Of a stretch of DNA of 64,000 nt, positions 13,601 through 26,477 are shown one piece after another. Location: contig CAIIXF020000006.1 of NCBI GenBank assembly GCA_903813345.2, positions 10,976,348-11,040,347 on the forward strand. Reading direction: 5' to 3'. The first letter of the stretch is position 1, and the number at the start of each line of letters is the position of its first letter. Below the pieces are notes generated by a model. The model was not told where the DNA came from. It was given only the letters and a program-made list of their open reading frames with translations, and did not search any database. The DNA comes from Owenia fusiformis. Lineage: Eukaryota; Annelida; Polychaeta; Sabellida; Oweniidae. A program made the position numbers and the translations under genes.

Positions 13601-15036
13601 CACTTTCCAGGCTACTAAGAGCTTTTTGATACATTTGAGCAATGTTTCATAGCTGTGATGTTCCTCCAGGGAAATAGAAATCTTGAAAAATATCGAAATC
13701 ACCCAATGTTGGCATTGTCACTGCAGTATCAACTTTTTACCTTTCATTCACTATACTCCTGGTAATTTTTATTTATTTTGACGTAATGAAATGTCAACTA
13801 CAACCTTACAAGAAACATTGTAGGAATTTCATTAAGAAGATTTCATTATTGATTTTTTGATGGTGACATGTGCTTTCAATTAGAAGGGTATGCAACTATG
13901 TGTAATAAACATGAGACCTTCAAAATGAGCAATGCCATGTTTCCCTTTTTATGGTAATATTTCAAAAAGTATTAGATAAATGTATATGTTTGAGTATTAT
14001 TTTGAATAAAAAAACAATTTTCAATATGATTAAAGCATAAAATATGTTGAATCTCATGTAAAAGTAAACAAAAAAGACCAATAAGAAAAAGAGGTATCAA
14101 GATGTTCTCGTAAAGTATTGCATTGTGTGTAATTATCCAAGAACACATTCCAATAAAAGCATAATTTGTGGGAGAATGTTCACTTTCTTTATTGCCATAA
14201 TTATGATGAATTCCATTTTTTATTAAATTATCAACATGTATGCAGATAATCATGTTTTTATTTTTGAGTTATTACTTTAAATCATCCATAAAAAGTACAA
14301 AATAAGATTTTCTTGGAATGTGTACATTCTCCAGTTTTGAAAACCCAAAGGCAATGCTTATGTATGAAATATGGGAAGTTGTCTACCCTTCTAATTAAAG
14401 CCCATTATGGTTATCAGCATTTTCCATAAGCTTTAAAATGATACATGGGAAAGTATGATAACATTAAAAATAAAAAAGTTAAAGGGGGGGGGGAGACTTA
14501 TTTGACGCCCTGAAGTAAAATGTGGCACGAATTTTAACCTTCTCAGGAACAAATACCAGTCACAGACTTCGCGAGTCAGACATACGGTATCTTAAATTGT
14601 AGGGTGAAGACGGAATGGCACATGTGGTAAAAATTCTTCGAGACGAAATCGACACAACAATGGCGTTATTAGGTTAGTATGGCTCTTCGTGGACCTACAA
14701 AAACTCGAGCAAAACACCTATACATACTATGGTCCGCTATGGTCCGTACCATGAGTATCATGATATTTATTGCCGTAAATGATCCACAGAGGTTTTGTGC
14801 ACTGCGGACACCGTGATAGTAAATAAATCCACTAGATCGAATCATGAGCTTAAAATCCATCAGTCCATGATAAAACCAATCTAGCAGTACTGGCATCGTA
14901 AATTAAAAAATAAATAAAAAATAAATAAAACAGTGGTCTAATTACTGCTTTGTTGTACTTTTCAGGCTACACAAGCCTCAAAGAAATCACAAAAGACTGT
15001 ATATTTAGAAACCTAGTGTTAAAATGTAATCTTTGA
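10678..15036 (+). pseudogene. Tandem copy of 2-hydroxyacid oxidase, frameshifted
   Basis: Eight exons match the upstream gene one for one: 10678-10838, 11028-11179, 11992-12114, 12251-12419, 12642-12869, 13083-13235, 14603-14672, 14966-15036. Exon 3 lacks 16 nt present in the intact copy (around 12061), which shifts the frame and reaches TGA at 12087-12089. The predicted CDS sums to 1127 nt, not a multiple of three. Other changes: the first Tyr of the active-site YY pair is Phe (WEFHSQGAG), two residues are lost in the FMN-phosphate loop (DGGVRSG then IVKA), and intron 6 carries a 1.2-kb transposon. Catalytic SNHGGRQLD and the terminal CNL remain. The end of exon 4 could be 12425 instead. Exons 4-8 are still open, so inactivation looks recent. 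An unusual splice that avoids the deletion cannot be excluded. Confidence 0.85.
13286..14512. mobile_element. Non-autonomous DNA transposon in intron 6 of the oxidase pseudogene
   Basis: Terminal inverted repeats begin C(A/G)GGGCGTCAAATAAG and are followed by C-runs (G-runs on the right). A 3-bp AAG on each side (13283-13285 and 14513-14515) fits a target duplication. A nested pair, 'gggctttcaattagaag' and 'cttctaattaaagccc', lies further in. The homologous intron of the intact gene is only 167 nt and matches on both sides, which confirms an insertion. No transposase is encoded. Confidence 0.75.
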
Positions 15037-15174
15037 ATGGCGTCGACACAAATGCATGTGCAGTATGTATGACAAAGAAATCACGGTATTTGGACATACT
15101 TGCATGGACTACTGACCAAATAGAGCCCAGAGGAGCACCAGATTGATCATTGACAAGGTCAAAAAACCGCCTAG

Positions 15175-16230
15175 TAGCGCAGTCAGATGTCCAGAAATGA
15201 GCCCTTTATAGTTCGACTTTTTCAGGAAAGCAAAAAACTTGGCACAGTTGAAGAAACACTTGATCTGAGTGGAAAATGATTTCGGGGCAAGTGATCCGGA
15301 GTGGTCTTCATGGATTTTTTAGTCTCTGACCCCAACCCCTATCAGGCGGGGAGGGGGTACATTATAAAAAATAAATAAAAATGGTTGTGAAGTAAATTTT
15401 TTTAAATGACTTCATTTGGTGATTGCTCTGAGCCTTGAAATTGAGACAAACTGATATGGAGATGTGGTGTTTAGTGTGGAAAATGCATTTTGACCCAATT
15501 ATCTAGCGTGAATTCATCTTTTAAAGGGTCAAATATGGGACATCAAGTACTGTATTTCAAGAATGTGATGTCTGATCATCTTGGAAAAATTCATACTAAT
15601 AGGGGTATAAGTGTTAATCACAAATATAGAATATGGCTTGGGTAGCTCATGTATTTTTTGAGATAAAAATTATCGAAATTTGAATTTTTAAGCCCTTGCG
15701 GCCTAGGGGTAACCTTATTCTACCTTAATAATTTTTAAGATATGCAATGTATGGGTCTCATATGAGCTCAAAATGGTGCATTGAATCTTGTTTTGTCATA
15801 TTATTCCTAATTGGATTGAAAAATGATTGGAACTTTTCAAAAAAAAATATTTCATTATTGCTTCTGAAGGGCCAGGGGTAACCATATTTTACCTTAATAA
15901 CTTTCAAGGTTTGTAATATATGTATCCCAAATTAGCTCAAGATGGTGCATATAGTTCTGTTTAATCATAATACCTCCAATAAGATGTAGAAAATGATTGG
16001 ACATTTCTTAAAATTTGAAATTTTCATTTTAGCTTATGATGGCTTATTTAACCTTGAACTTTTCTTAATTATGAGACGTATGCATCTCAAATGAGCTTAG
16101 AATTGTGTCATATACTCTTGTTTTGTCATATTATTCCTTAGGAGATGTAAAAAATAATGGAAATTTGAAAAACGACACTTTTAGCTTTTGACAGGTCAGG
16201 GGTGATTTTATCATATATTACCATGATATA
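15175..16230. repeat. Left inverted arm of the outer foldback element
   Basis: Pairs with 46800-47825 in reverse complement. Outer landmarks are 'cctatcaggcggggaggggg' and 'tgattgctctgagccttgaa'. From about 15690 the arm is four tandem units of about 170 bp, each with 'aggggtaacc'-like, 'gagctcaaaatggtgca'-like and 'tgttttgtcatattattcct' segments, diverged from one another. Confidence 0.8.
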
Positions 16231-17200
16231 GAAGCAAAGGATGGAGTGAGTTTAGCAGCCCCGTCCCCATGACCGATGCCATTGGCAGCTTGGGTCTTAA
16301 AGCATTTATGACCCATGCTGACCTATTCTCAACCAATCAGCGTGCTTGAAGGAACAAGTGGTAAATGCGTGCACATTAATGTTGCGATTTCGCCAGAGAA
16401 AATGACCATATAGAAAGCCGTCCTTATTTCAACAACAAACTCTGATTAGGGCAGTGAGTTCAGAGATTCATTGAAAACTGATAGAGTGAAGACGAAGCTC
16501 TCTTTTGAGAAGGAAAGTCGAATGAATGCAAAGGGTAGTAAGTCCAGTCACCTTAGCCTGATGGGGGGGGGGGGGGGGGTTAAGGTGACCTGCTTCTGTC
16601 AAGGATTCTGTCAGTGAATAATGACAGTCAATGATTGGGCACAAGAATGCCAAATGTTATCACAATAATATTCAAGATAAAATGATCTCAAAATGGGGAA
16701 AATAGTCTGTTCAGTGACACATTTAAATCTCACTCCATTTATTCCATTTTTCCATAGCAGTAGAATACAGATGTAACATCACATCCCATGATTGTATGAG
16801 AAATGGGGAGGATTAAACTTTGGTCATGGGCAGGTAGATATTGATATGTTTTCTCCCTTACCATATGCTATCCAAATTGACTTTTTCAGTTTTTAACATC
16901 ACATATATGCCAGAATAACCACATCAGAAATCACATCAGAATTAAATGTAAGGAGTATTATTCTTTCTCTTGAAGGCCATGATTGAAGTAGTCTAACTGA
17001 AAATATTGAGAAATATCCTTGAGTCTACTTCTTCTTATAAGAGCAAGGGTGATGGCAGAACCTCACTGTTGGGCTAAAACATTGCATTGCCTCCTTAATT
17101 TATGTTGTCACTATCTTCTTTCCATCCATTTCAAGGGTTTCAGTTTCCTCCTTAGACTATCCTTGTTCCAGTTCCACAAGTCTCTCTAGAGCTGTTTTAA

Positions 17201-17548
17201 AGGTGCAACAATTAGTGCAAAGGGGCCATTCAACGATCATGGACCAGTGTCAAAATATATTCAAGTTTTGATATTTCATCAAGACTAACATATATGTTTA
17301 TTTTCTTCCAAAGAAACCCCCTGGATGAACATTATTTCAGCTGATTGCTCTTGAAATGTTTTGGATCTTAAAAACCTATAAGTGGGACTCCCTTTATAGA
17401 AGCTTTGAACTGAATTTACACTTCTTAATGCTGAAATTGATAGTTTATCCATACATTTTAAAAAAATAGGTATGTCAAAGCCAAATATTGCCCTGATAGC
17501 TCAGAAAAAGTAAAAAAAAAAGAATCTTCTACAGACCTTGTTGCCCCT
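17201..17548. mobile_element. TTAA-flanked MITE
   Basis: Flanked by TTAA at 17197-17200 and 17549-17552, with short inverted ends AGG(T/G)GCAACAA. Length 348 bp. A TTAA target duplication is typical of piggyBac- and Kolobok-type transposition. No coding capacity. Confidence 0.6.
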
Positions 17549-20088
17549 TTAAGCTAGTGTCCTTGTAAACATCCCCGGGTAAACATCCCAGCTGACATCA
17601 AGGCAATGAACTATTTGCAGACTTTTACGTGGGTAATATCATATTTGCATAATCACCCAATTTTCTTTATATTTCACTGTCAGCATGTTTTACTTTACAT
17701 GCCCTGTCTATTATTTTGGCATCTACTATGTAGCTTAGTCATTCAACCAAGGGAAAGATCAATACCCGGTGATTTCAGCGGGAAGTGGCGTTTCGTTCAG
17801 TGGATGAGCTGCGCGCGCACGCATAAATGTGATTATCCAATATAATTAGGGGAGGGCTATTTGAAATAGTTTTTGGTCTTAGGCGCGACCCAGGGCTGAT
17901 GTCTTAAGGACATTTCGTTGAAAATGAGCCATTCAGCTGATAATTGGTGAGAGTTTGCGATCTTATAATGTATAACTGTTACTCAGACACATATTTTGAC
18001 ACGATTCTGTTGGAAATAAGCTTTGAACCGAGAGATATTCACGATTGATATGCACATTTTTGATTGTGCCATTGCTTTTCCATTGCACAATCCATGTATT
18101 GATAGAAGAAACATTAATAATGCAGATTGGTTTACCTTCAATACATGGCAGACACTACATATCGGTCTATTAATACCAGTTTGTGCCTTAAATAGTTTTA
18201 TATTTCCATCCACGGCCTGGAGCCTGGGTGTGTTTGTCTCTAATGTGTATGCTTGTGCATGGACTTCTAATCACTAGCAGAATTTAACATGATGCAAACT
18301 CGACATTATAACTCATGCTGTAACATTTTGACTTCGCTGGAAAACAATAGGAATTATTTTTCTTGCCAATCAATCATGAATCACAATCAAAATTTCAGAA
18401 TGAGCAATCAGGCAATGATCCAAATCAAGTTATAACATTATATGATATTCAGCAAGAAGTCCGGTAGAAATACAGAATATTTAAACATCAAAGCTGAAAG
18501 TTAAAAGCTAATCTGTCAATTTTCTGTCTGCAAAAGAGCGTTTACATTTGACACAATAACAGACTGAGGCTTTGAAATCTAGGATTCCCCAGGAAAATAT
18601 GACGTCATACTAATTAGCATAAGGATTTCCCTATTGGTTTGGGTCGAGCCTTGTTCGAAAACACAATGTATAAATACATGCTAATTTCTAAGGAGATAGG
18701 AAGTGTATAACGTGTTTATCGATTTTGTTTAAATATTTAATCAATTATCAAATTGTTTAAGTGGATAAAGTGGTCACACTTGCTTCAATTCATAGCGAAA
18801 TCGACGGATAGAAACTGACCGAATTCCCGATATCCTACCCCGTATTACTGTAGGCTATAAGCACAGTGACCTACAGAGGGCGCTATCACAAACAAGTACT
18901 GCACGAACCGATAAATTCCCGGGTATTGTAACGCCCTTGATTCAACTTTGATGTTAATGAGCATAGATACAAACAGCACAAAACTGGAACAGTCAGGAAA
19001 GTATATCCTACTAATTTTCTTCTGTGGAATTGGCAAGATTTCCTAAGATAGTTGGAACAAGAGGGAGCTGTTTTCCTTCCAGGCATCAAAACTGAAACCC
19101 TGGAGGAAGATGGCAAGAAGATAGTGACCTCACAATGAGGTAATGCAATATCTTAGCCCGATAGTGAAGTATCTGCCATCACCATTCGCTCATATGAAGA
19201 AGCATGCCAAAGATGGCTTCTGTCATGACCTAATAAGAATCATAGTCAATACAGTTGATTTTGATGTGGTTTAAACTGGCAGTAACTTGTGCTGAAAATG
19301 TCAATTTGGATTGCATATGGCCTATAGTGAGGGGAAATTCGTCCAGTATGTACGACCTGCCTTAGATATTTCAAGGCCACTTGGCCATGAACGAAGTTTA
19401 GCCCTTACCATTTTTCATACAATCGCTAGATGCATTCTGGATACCCTAAAATTAGAAGACTAGAGTCCTTATTCATTCTGATGCATTCTTACCCACAGTT
19501 TCTATCACCACATGAATGTGGCTGGACTACTCCCACTGCTGATACTGAGGCCACAACATAAAATGTAGGTCATGGGGTAGATACCTGTGTCAAGAGAATA
19601 GATGCAAATGTTTGAAAGCAGATCTGATTTGCTCTGAGCTATGTAGCTGTAGGAGAGACTGTCAGAATCCATAAATTGTGACTCCTTTGATTAGGTTTTA
19701 TAGATTTGGATTATATACTCAAATGATAATATACAGAATCTTAACAATGCTTCTACTCGTGCGAGTATGAACTGGACTTATCAAACATTTTCATATCTTA
19801 GAAAATGTTCTATAAAACTAGATAGTATTGCCATTGGTACTAAAAAGGAATAAATGGCTGTTGAGGTTCATTTTTTATTTATAATTGTTAATCATTATTG
19901 TATATATCTCAGTAGCAATAATATGACAAAACTAGACTATATTCACTATTTTGAGCTCATTTGAGTATACAATATGATATATCTTTGTTTAAATTTTTAA
20001 GGTAAAATTAGGTCATTCCTGACCTATCATAAACTACACTACCAATCTCAAACTGCATCAAACAGCACGGTTTCATAAACAGCGCTCA

Positions 20089-20362
20089 GGGGCGTAGCCA
20101 GCTTTCAGTCAGGGGGGGTGCGATCGCCGAAAATTTTTCAGTTTTCGGTCAGGGGGGGGTGCGATTTTGCCATAAGCAACACAAAAAATTAAGATTTCTT
20201 TTGAATTTTACAAAAATTGATGCAACTTCCTTCAAAATTGAGCTAGAAGCTTCAAATAAAAAGCATTTTAAAGCTCTTTTCTACCTCTATCCAATGGTCA
20301 TATTTTCTAAGGTTATGGGGGGGGGGTGCGATCGCACCCATCGCACCCCCCTGGCTACGCCC
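20089..20362. mobile_element. Short inverted-repeat element ('ggggcgtagcca' family)
   Basis: Ends are 'ggggcgtagccag' and 'ctggctacgccc', with repeated 'gggggggtgcgatcg' next to both ends. GCGCT on each side may be a target duplication. A partial inverted copy lies at 50685-50881. Confidence 0.65.
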
Positions 20363-20711
20363 ATGGCGCTGTAAAAAGAGTACTGAACACAGCTGTTTTC
20401 TAAAACAGTACTGTACTACGCTGTCCAAAACAGATGGTGTTAGAATAGCATTGTACATTGCTATATAGTGCAGTACTTTTTTTTTTTTTTTTTTTTTATT
20501 TATTTATTAATTATCCTCATTCATTACATAACATTTACAAAATCTTCAATCGCCAAATACATGCATGGCATTATAGAAGAATTGGTGGAACTTAATGAAA
20601 TATAATATAAGGAGCAATGTTAACAGTAGTTTTGGGGTTGTGTGTGTGTGGGGGGGGGTGCTTGGCGTGGGAAACAGTTACTGGAGATAAAAGATGTTTA
20701 AGGAGGGAAAA

Positions 20712-23053
20712 TCATATATTGGCTTTTATAAAGGAAGCTAGCCTGGTCATCATTTTCGAATTAAGTTCGATAGTGATTTCAGTTGAGCCATATTTCAGAA
20801 CTTCAAGATATTTATGCTGAGAGATTTGCCTGTCAAAAATTTCAGGGATCAGGTTTTTCAGGTATTGATTAAATTCATCCCTGGCATGTGTCAAATGAGC
20901 ACAGTGGAAAAAGAAGTGTTTAACTGTTTGTGGATGTCCACATGAACAGTTAGGGTTGTCAATATTGCTAAAGTTATGAGCATATAGTTGGGCCTTAAAT
21001 AAAAAGTCGGCCCTGAATTTATTTACTATTATCTCATGGCTCCTTGAGAGGTTCAGTTTGCTGGTTGTGATGACATTTATTGGATTTTTGAAAAGCAGTT
21101 TTTGATGTTTCTTGAAATTCTGGATAGTAGCTTTACTCTTTAATGTATTTGGCAGGGCTAACCAGTTTGAGATTGCAGAGGGTACCGCTGAATTTCTGTA
21201 CCGTTCAGAGCATTTTGGTATAATGAACTCATCAGTGTTACGCAAGTTTCGAGTTTCTGGTTTTTTGAACTTATCAAATATGTCATCAAGAAATTTAGGG
21301 TTAGGACCATGTACTATTTTGTACATAAAGTTGTTTATAAACATTTTTCTTCTAGTGTCAAGAGATGGCCATTGAAGTAGCGTTAGTACTTTATCTGTGC
21401 TGCTCCCGTGAATACAACCTGAGCAGTAGATAGCAGCTTTATAATATAATCTATCGAGCCTTTGAAGTAGATATTTGGAAGAACTATTGTAAATGATGGT
21501 ACCATAATCAAAATGGGGCAATATGAAGGAGTTGAAGATTGTCTCCAAATGACTAGATCCTATTTTGTTTTTGAGTTTTTTAAATGGATTCAACATTTTT
21601 GTTACGTTATCATAGATGTTACTTATATGGTGCTTGTGTGTTAAGCAGGGATCAAACGTGAAACCGAGGTGTTTATGGGAATCACCTCTAACTATTTCCA
21701 TATTATTAAGATTAGATGGACTGATATCATTAATACGTGTTCTAGGTTTATGAAATATCAGTTCATGACTTTTTTCTGGTTTAAACTGTAGTTTCCAAGT
21801 AGTTGACCATTGTTCAATGCTTTCTAGGCTTGACTTAACAGAATCATCAACATTAGTGGGGTCTTTTGGATCAAGTTTAAAATGTAAAGAGGTATCATCA
21901 GCATAGATGTAGCACTGGCCACCCAGGTTGTCAGGAATATCATTAATGTACAAGATAAATAGAATAGGCCCTAGAATAGACCCCTGTGGGACGCCACAGT
22001 TAATAAAATTAGTATCAGAAAGTTTTGAAGATTCGCCACCTACATTAACAAAGAATTTTCTGTCATTCAGATAGGATTTGAGTACATTGAGCAGTTGGCC
22101 TTGGATACCGTAAGATTTAAGTTTAAGCAATAGAAGATTATGTGGTACGCAATCAAAAGCGGCCGAAATATCAAGGAATATTGATTTAGAGGCTTTGCCT
22201 TCCTCGAAAGTGCATTGCAGGTAGTGCTCAATAGCTAAAAGTTGAGAGTGTGTACTGTGGCCAGGCAGGAAACCAGATTGATGTTTAAAAAGTAAATCAT
22301 TTTGTATAAGATGTTTTTTAATTCGATCAGCAAGAACTTTTTCAAAGAGCTTTGATAGGGTATTTAGGAGCATAATTGGTCTATAGTTTTTTATATTTGT
22401 CTTATCATCTTTTTTAAAAATTGGACAGACACTACCAATTTTCCATGTTTCCGGGAAAATATTTTTTGTCAAAAGCTTATTGAATAATTTAGAGAGTGGT
22501 TTGGAAAGTGTATGGGCTGTTAAGTTTAACATTTTATTCGTTATGTTATCAGGACCGCATGTTTTTGAAGTATCTAGGTTAAGTATAAGTTTCATTATCT
22601 CATGTTGGTTGGTAATTGCAGATATAATGAAGGAATTTGTTCTCGATGGAAAGTTTGGTAGTGTGTCGTTGTTGTTGATCTCCATGTGATTTTTACCAGA
22701 AAAATATTTCATAAAAGAATTGGCTATGTCCAGGTTTTTATTAATTGGGATACCAGTTCTGTCATCTATAATGCATGCTATTTCTGATTTCTTAAAATTG
22801 TTTCCAAGGAAAGATCTAATAATTTTCCAGTAATTCTTATCATTCTTGGTCATATTATCAATAGATTTGATTAGATTTTGGTCATGGTCAAGTTTGGTAT
22901 TTTTAATTAAATTTGTAACTTTTGTTGCTTGCTGATCATAAAGTATTTTATTTTGATAAGTAGGATGTTTTTTCATTGAATTGAAGAGCTTTTTTTTCTT
23001 TTTCATTTCCAATTGAAGAAAGTTATTAAACCAGGGTTGGTCATTGTATTTAG
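20712..23053 (-). CDS. LINE reverse transcriptase, C-terminal part of the split ORF2
   Basis: Open from the insertion junction at 23053 to a stop at 20712, about 780 codons. Counting from the first Met at 23012, the RT blocks are NYRPI (about 208), the catalytic FLDISAAFD (about 278-286), GVPQGSILGP, and the catalytic YADD (about 369-372). The last 100 residues hold a Cys/His cluster (CSCG, then HFFFHC) of the kind found at LINE C-termini. The enzyme would copy element RNA at the nicked target. No premature stop is seen, so the element was young when it was split. It is now separated by 21 kb from its endonuclease half at 44381-45691; the frame is continuous across the insertion site once one GTTT copy is discounted. 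Confidence 0.9.
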
Positions 23054-23057
23054 GTTT

Positions 23058-24512
23058 AACAGGATCTTAAGAGGTTCTGGACAAATCATTTGATTCTGGA
23101 CTTGACATATTTTTTTTCCAACGAAATCACATCCAAGGGTTGAATTTTTATTGGATATTTAGAGAGCGAGTCCTGTATTGATTTCAATAAAAAGGTTAAA
23201 ATAGAACGCTATTTGAGAGTTTATCTTATACTTTCATTACATTGATAAATTAAGCCAAATTCTGAAAAATTTTAAAGTGCATTTTTTATGAAATATTATC
23301 CAAGTATTTAGATGAAACGGTCTTATTTAAATACAAATCATAACATGATGATATTTTTTCATAAAATATTTCTTCAAGAAATTCAATTGAAGGCTCAAGA
23401 TAAAACGAGCTAATTTAGGTGAAAACCCTTACATGATGATGTGTTTTCATGACTTCTTTCATAAAATTCCATCAAGGGGTGAAAATAAAATGATCGAATT
23501 TAAGTGATTTAAGGATCACGAGGATAGGTTTTCTTGGATATTTTCTATGAAATCCCATCCAGTGGTCAAGGTAAAATTTTTATTTGGTATATTTGGTCAC
23601 GTGTTCGAACCCATAGAACCATATAGGAACGTCATTTTGAATGTTACGTGATAAATCGATATAAGGCTTTTAGAACAATGTGGGGAAAGATGAGGGGAAA
23701 CCCCTGACACCTGTTCACGATTTTATCCGAACGTTCATCGGATCATTTCGGTTTTTATGCACTTCATTATTTTACCGAAGTTTGCCGATTCGATTCGTCG
23801 TATTTCGGAATATTGGGGACAATTTTATACTCCATTGGGAGTATTTTTAATCTACTTCTTATTACGAAGATTCCCGAACCTTGTTCGGATTAATCCGGAT
23901 TTTCTGACCTATTTCATCTACCGAGATTTAACGAGTTTACATTCGGCTCATTTCGGAATCCTGGTGACAATTTTATACTCCATTGGAGTATTTTTGATCT
24001 ACTTCTCTGGATTTTTGATCTACTTCTTATGACGAAGATTCCCGAATCAGTTCGGATTAATCCGGATTTTCTGACCTACTTTATCTACCGAGATTTAACG
24101 AGTTAACATTCGTCTCATTTCGGAATCCTGGTGACAATTTTATACTCCATTGGAGTATTTTTGATCTACTTTTTCTGGATTTTGCCCTACTTATTATAAG
24201 TTGACAGCAAGCAAATCAAAAAGTTCGCCATGAACGGGTTTCGATCGACTAACCTAGAGAGTGGAAGCTAAACACGCTAGCCATGAGGCTAACGTTCACC
24301 TGTGTGAGATGATAAAAGTATCATATATTTATACCGAGCGTCAATTTAGAATGATCTACGCTTTTGACTCCACTTAGATACAACTCGTCAGTTGTATCCA
24401 GAATAGGTGAACGCCTATGGTGTTAGTGAATAACCAAGTCCCAGGCGAGTGGTTCGTATCCCACCGTGATATGTTATTTTTGCTTTATTAATACGACAGA
24501 AAGGAGCAAGGT
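23058..24512. repeat. Left terminal inverted repeat of the 21-kb element
   Basis: Matches the right side in reverse complement up to 'aaaggagcaaggt', where the two sides diverge. It contains two to three internal tandem units of about 125-160 bp marked by 'tccattggagtatttttgat' and 'ttcggattaatccggatttt'. A stretch at 24225-24480 has tRNA-like box motifs (see findings). Confidence 0.88.
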
Positions 24513-26477
24513 GTAGGTTTGAAAACAAGACGTACGTTTATTTCAATACAGTTTTAGAAACATTAACCTCTGATAATTGAAGGATTTCCACTTCTGAAGC
24601 GCGACTAGATCTAAGAAGTTCATTAATCAAGACAGTGTAAACCTTTTAGATATATGTTAGACAATGTACACGCCCCGTGTGGAATCAACTAAATGTTACA
24701 TTTTGGATTTCATTGAGATCCTGTCATAGTCCTAAAATTTATTTTTCTGGAACATCATTTTTTCAACACTGATACAAATTTCCCTGACATTTCCATGACA
24801 TGTCTACAGTTTCAAAATTCCCGGACTCTTTGGCCCTTTTTGACCTTATTTTAAAATTCTCTGACATTTCAGGCACTTGGAAAATTAAATCAAAACCCTG
24901 ACATTTCCAGGTGTGTACGAACGCTGGAATTATTCTTAAAATATCCTTCAAACAAAAGGGGAAAATGCTATGCACAAATACTCTAATTTAGTTTGTATTG
25001 TAATGCGTTGTATTACATTGCATTGCATTGTATTGTGTATTTATTTGAGTGTCCGTTGACGGTAAAGAAGGCATTTAAAAGTTATTTGTGAAACTTAATA
25101 AACTTAATAAACAATACTTTAACAGTATTCTGTTATGGCAAAGTATATTTCATTTTTTCTCTTGTTCTCTACAATCTGCGTTGAGGACACTGAAGCATAT
25201 GTCTGTATTTTGTTGGTGGGGAACAGCGTATCCTATCGTTCACGGAGCAAATTCAACTCTCGTTCACGAGTACCTTGTTTTTGGGCTCTTGTCCCAAAGA
25301 TAACGATTGTATAAGGTTGCATAATCAGGATTATGAGCTTTCATGTTCTCATAGTTACATCTGTTGTAAAACGAATCTTGTCGCAACCTCTGCGAATCAC
25401 GACAGCATAACATTTGAATCACGTTGACATCATTGCAAAATTAGGCTAAATATGCTAAGTCAAGACGTTGATTAGCCCACGAAAGTTCATGGGTAACTTG
25501 AGAACTACAAAATACAACCAAATACTTTTCGAACGTACAATAGCAATATTTCTCACCTAACGTCTTCATAGTTTTAGGAACGTATTTTAAACGCATGATA
25601 GCCAAATATATCAAGATACTATATCTGCCTAAATGAAGTTATCTAGTGTTTACAAAGTTTTGAAATATATTATATCCAGATCCATCAGAAATTAACTTAT
25701 CCATTTACATTACTTTACTAGTTCTAGTATCTTGCATGACTCGTTCATAAGAATTCTTTAATTCTACCTCGTTCCCAATACGTCCTCAGACAGACAAGAA
25801 ATTGAAGTCACACCCGTTTGTTTGCGTGGCATATTTATACGTATACGCACTTTCTCTGATTATTGTCAAACAAATACATTTCAGGAGAAGAACATAAAAA
25901 ACAAATGCCTGAAACGAATGCCGAAACATAAATCCCAAGTGATTAAGTATAGAATGTTTTATTCTTTTACGATTTGATAAGAGACCGAGACTAAGAAATT
26001 AAATGCGACGAAATATTTTGACAACGTAATTTGTATACTGTTTTATTCTTAAAGTTCTATGCGATAAATTATTTTATCTGTTTCAAAATGTTTCATTTTA
26101 TTTTGCCTATATAAAAGAGATTGAAGAAGATAAGATAAACTGTTCCGTAATATATATTGTGTTTTAATAACCTTTTTTTAGAATCACAATGTAAAATAAA
26201 TCTCCCGTTCCTGCCATTCTGGTAACGCCATGCAATGGATGCAATTCAAAGTGAGAGAGAGATCTATGAATAACAGAATGCGTCCATGCCATTAATTTGG
26301 CCAAATACATGGCATGAAACTGACGTAAGTTTAAGTAAGCTACGCCCCCCGCTTTCTCTGGTAAATTATGACTTTATTTTTCGGAGTAATGGGTTTCGGA
26401 CAACTGGGTTTCGGAGAACTGGGGTGTACCCGATTACGCTTTGCACGCCGCTTTAAAATCCCGATGTCTCCAGAGGT

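Larger units (their letters stand above)
16231..20462. other. Interior of the outer foldback element, left of the LINE
   Basis: Mostly non-coding. It contains a poly-G run at 16563-16580, a TTAA-flanked MITE (17201-17548), one further copy of the arm repeat at about 19880-20040, and a short inverted-repeat element (20089-20362). Short open stretches at 19052-19138, 19158-19273 and 19317-19463 (+) may be remains of a decayed protein. No intact gene was found. Confidence 0.55.

Noticed and set aside
16563-16580. G-runs (also at 3385, 3925, 14484, 59591) as regulatory quadruplexes
   Set aside because: They are simple homopolymer tracts, several inside MITE ends; nothing ties them to a gene.
23757-24032. 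91-codon open frame in the terminal repeat of the 21-kb element
   Set aside because: It is made of the tandem units of the terminal repeat and is hydrophobic by composition; the same units in the other arm do not keep the frame.
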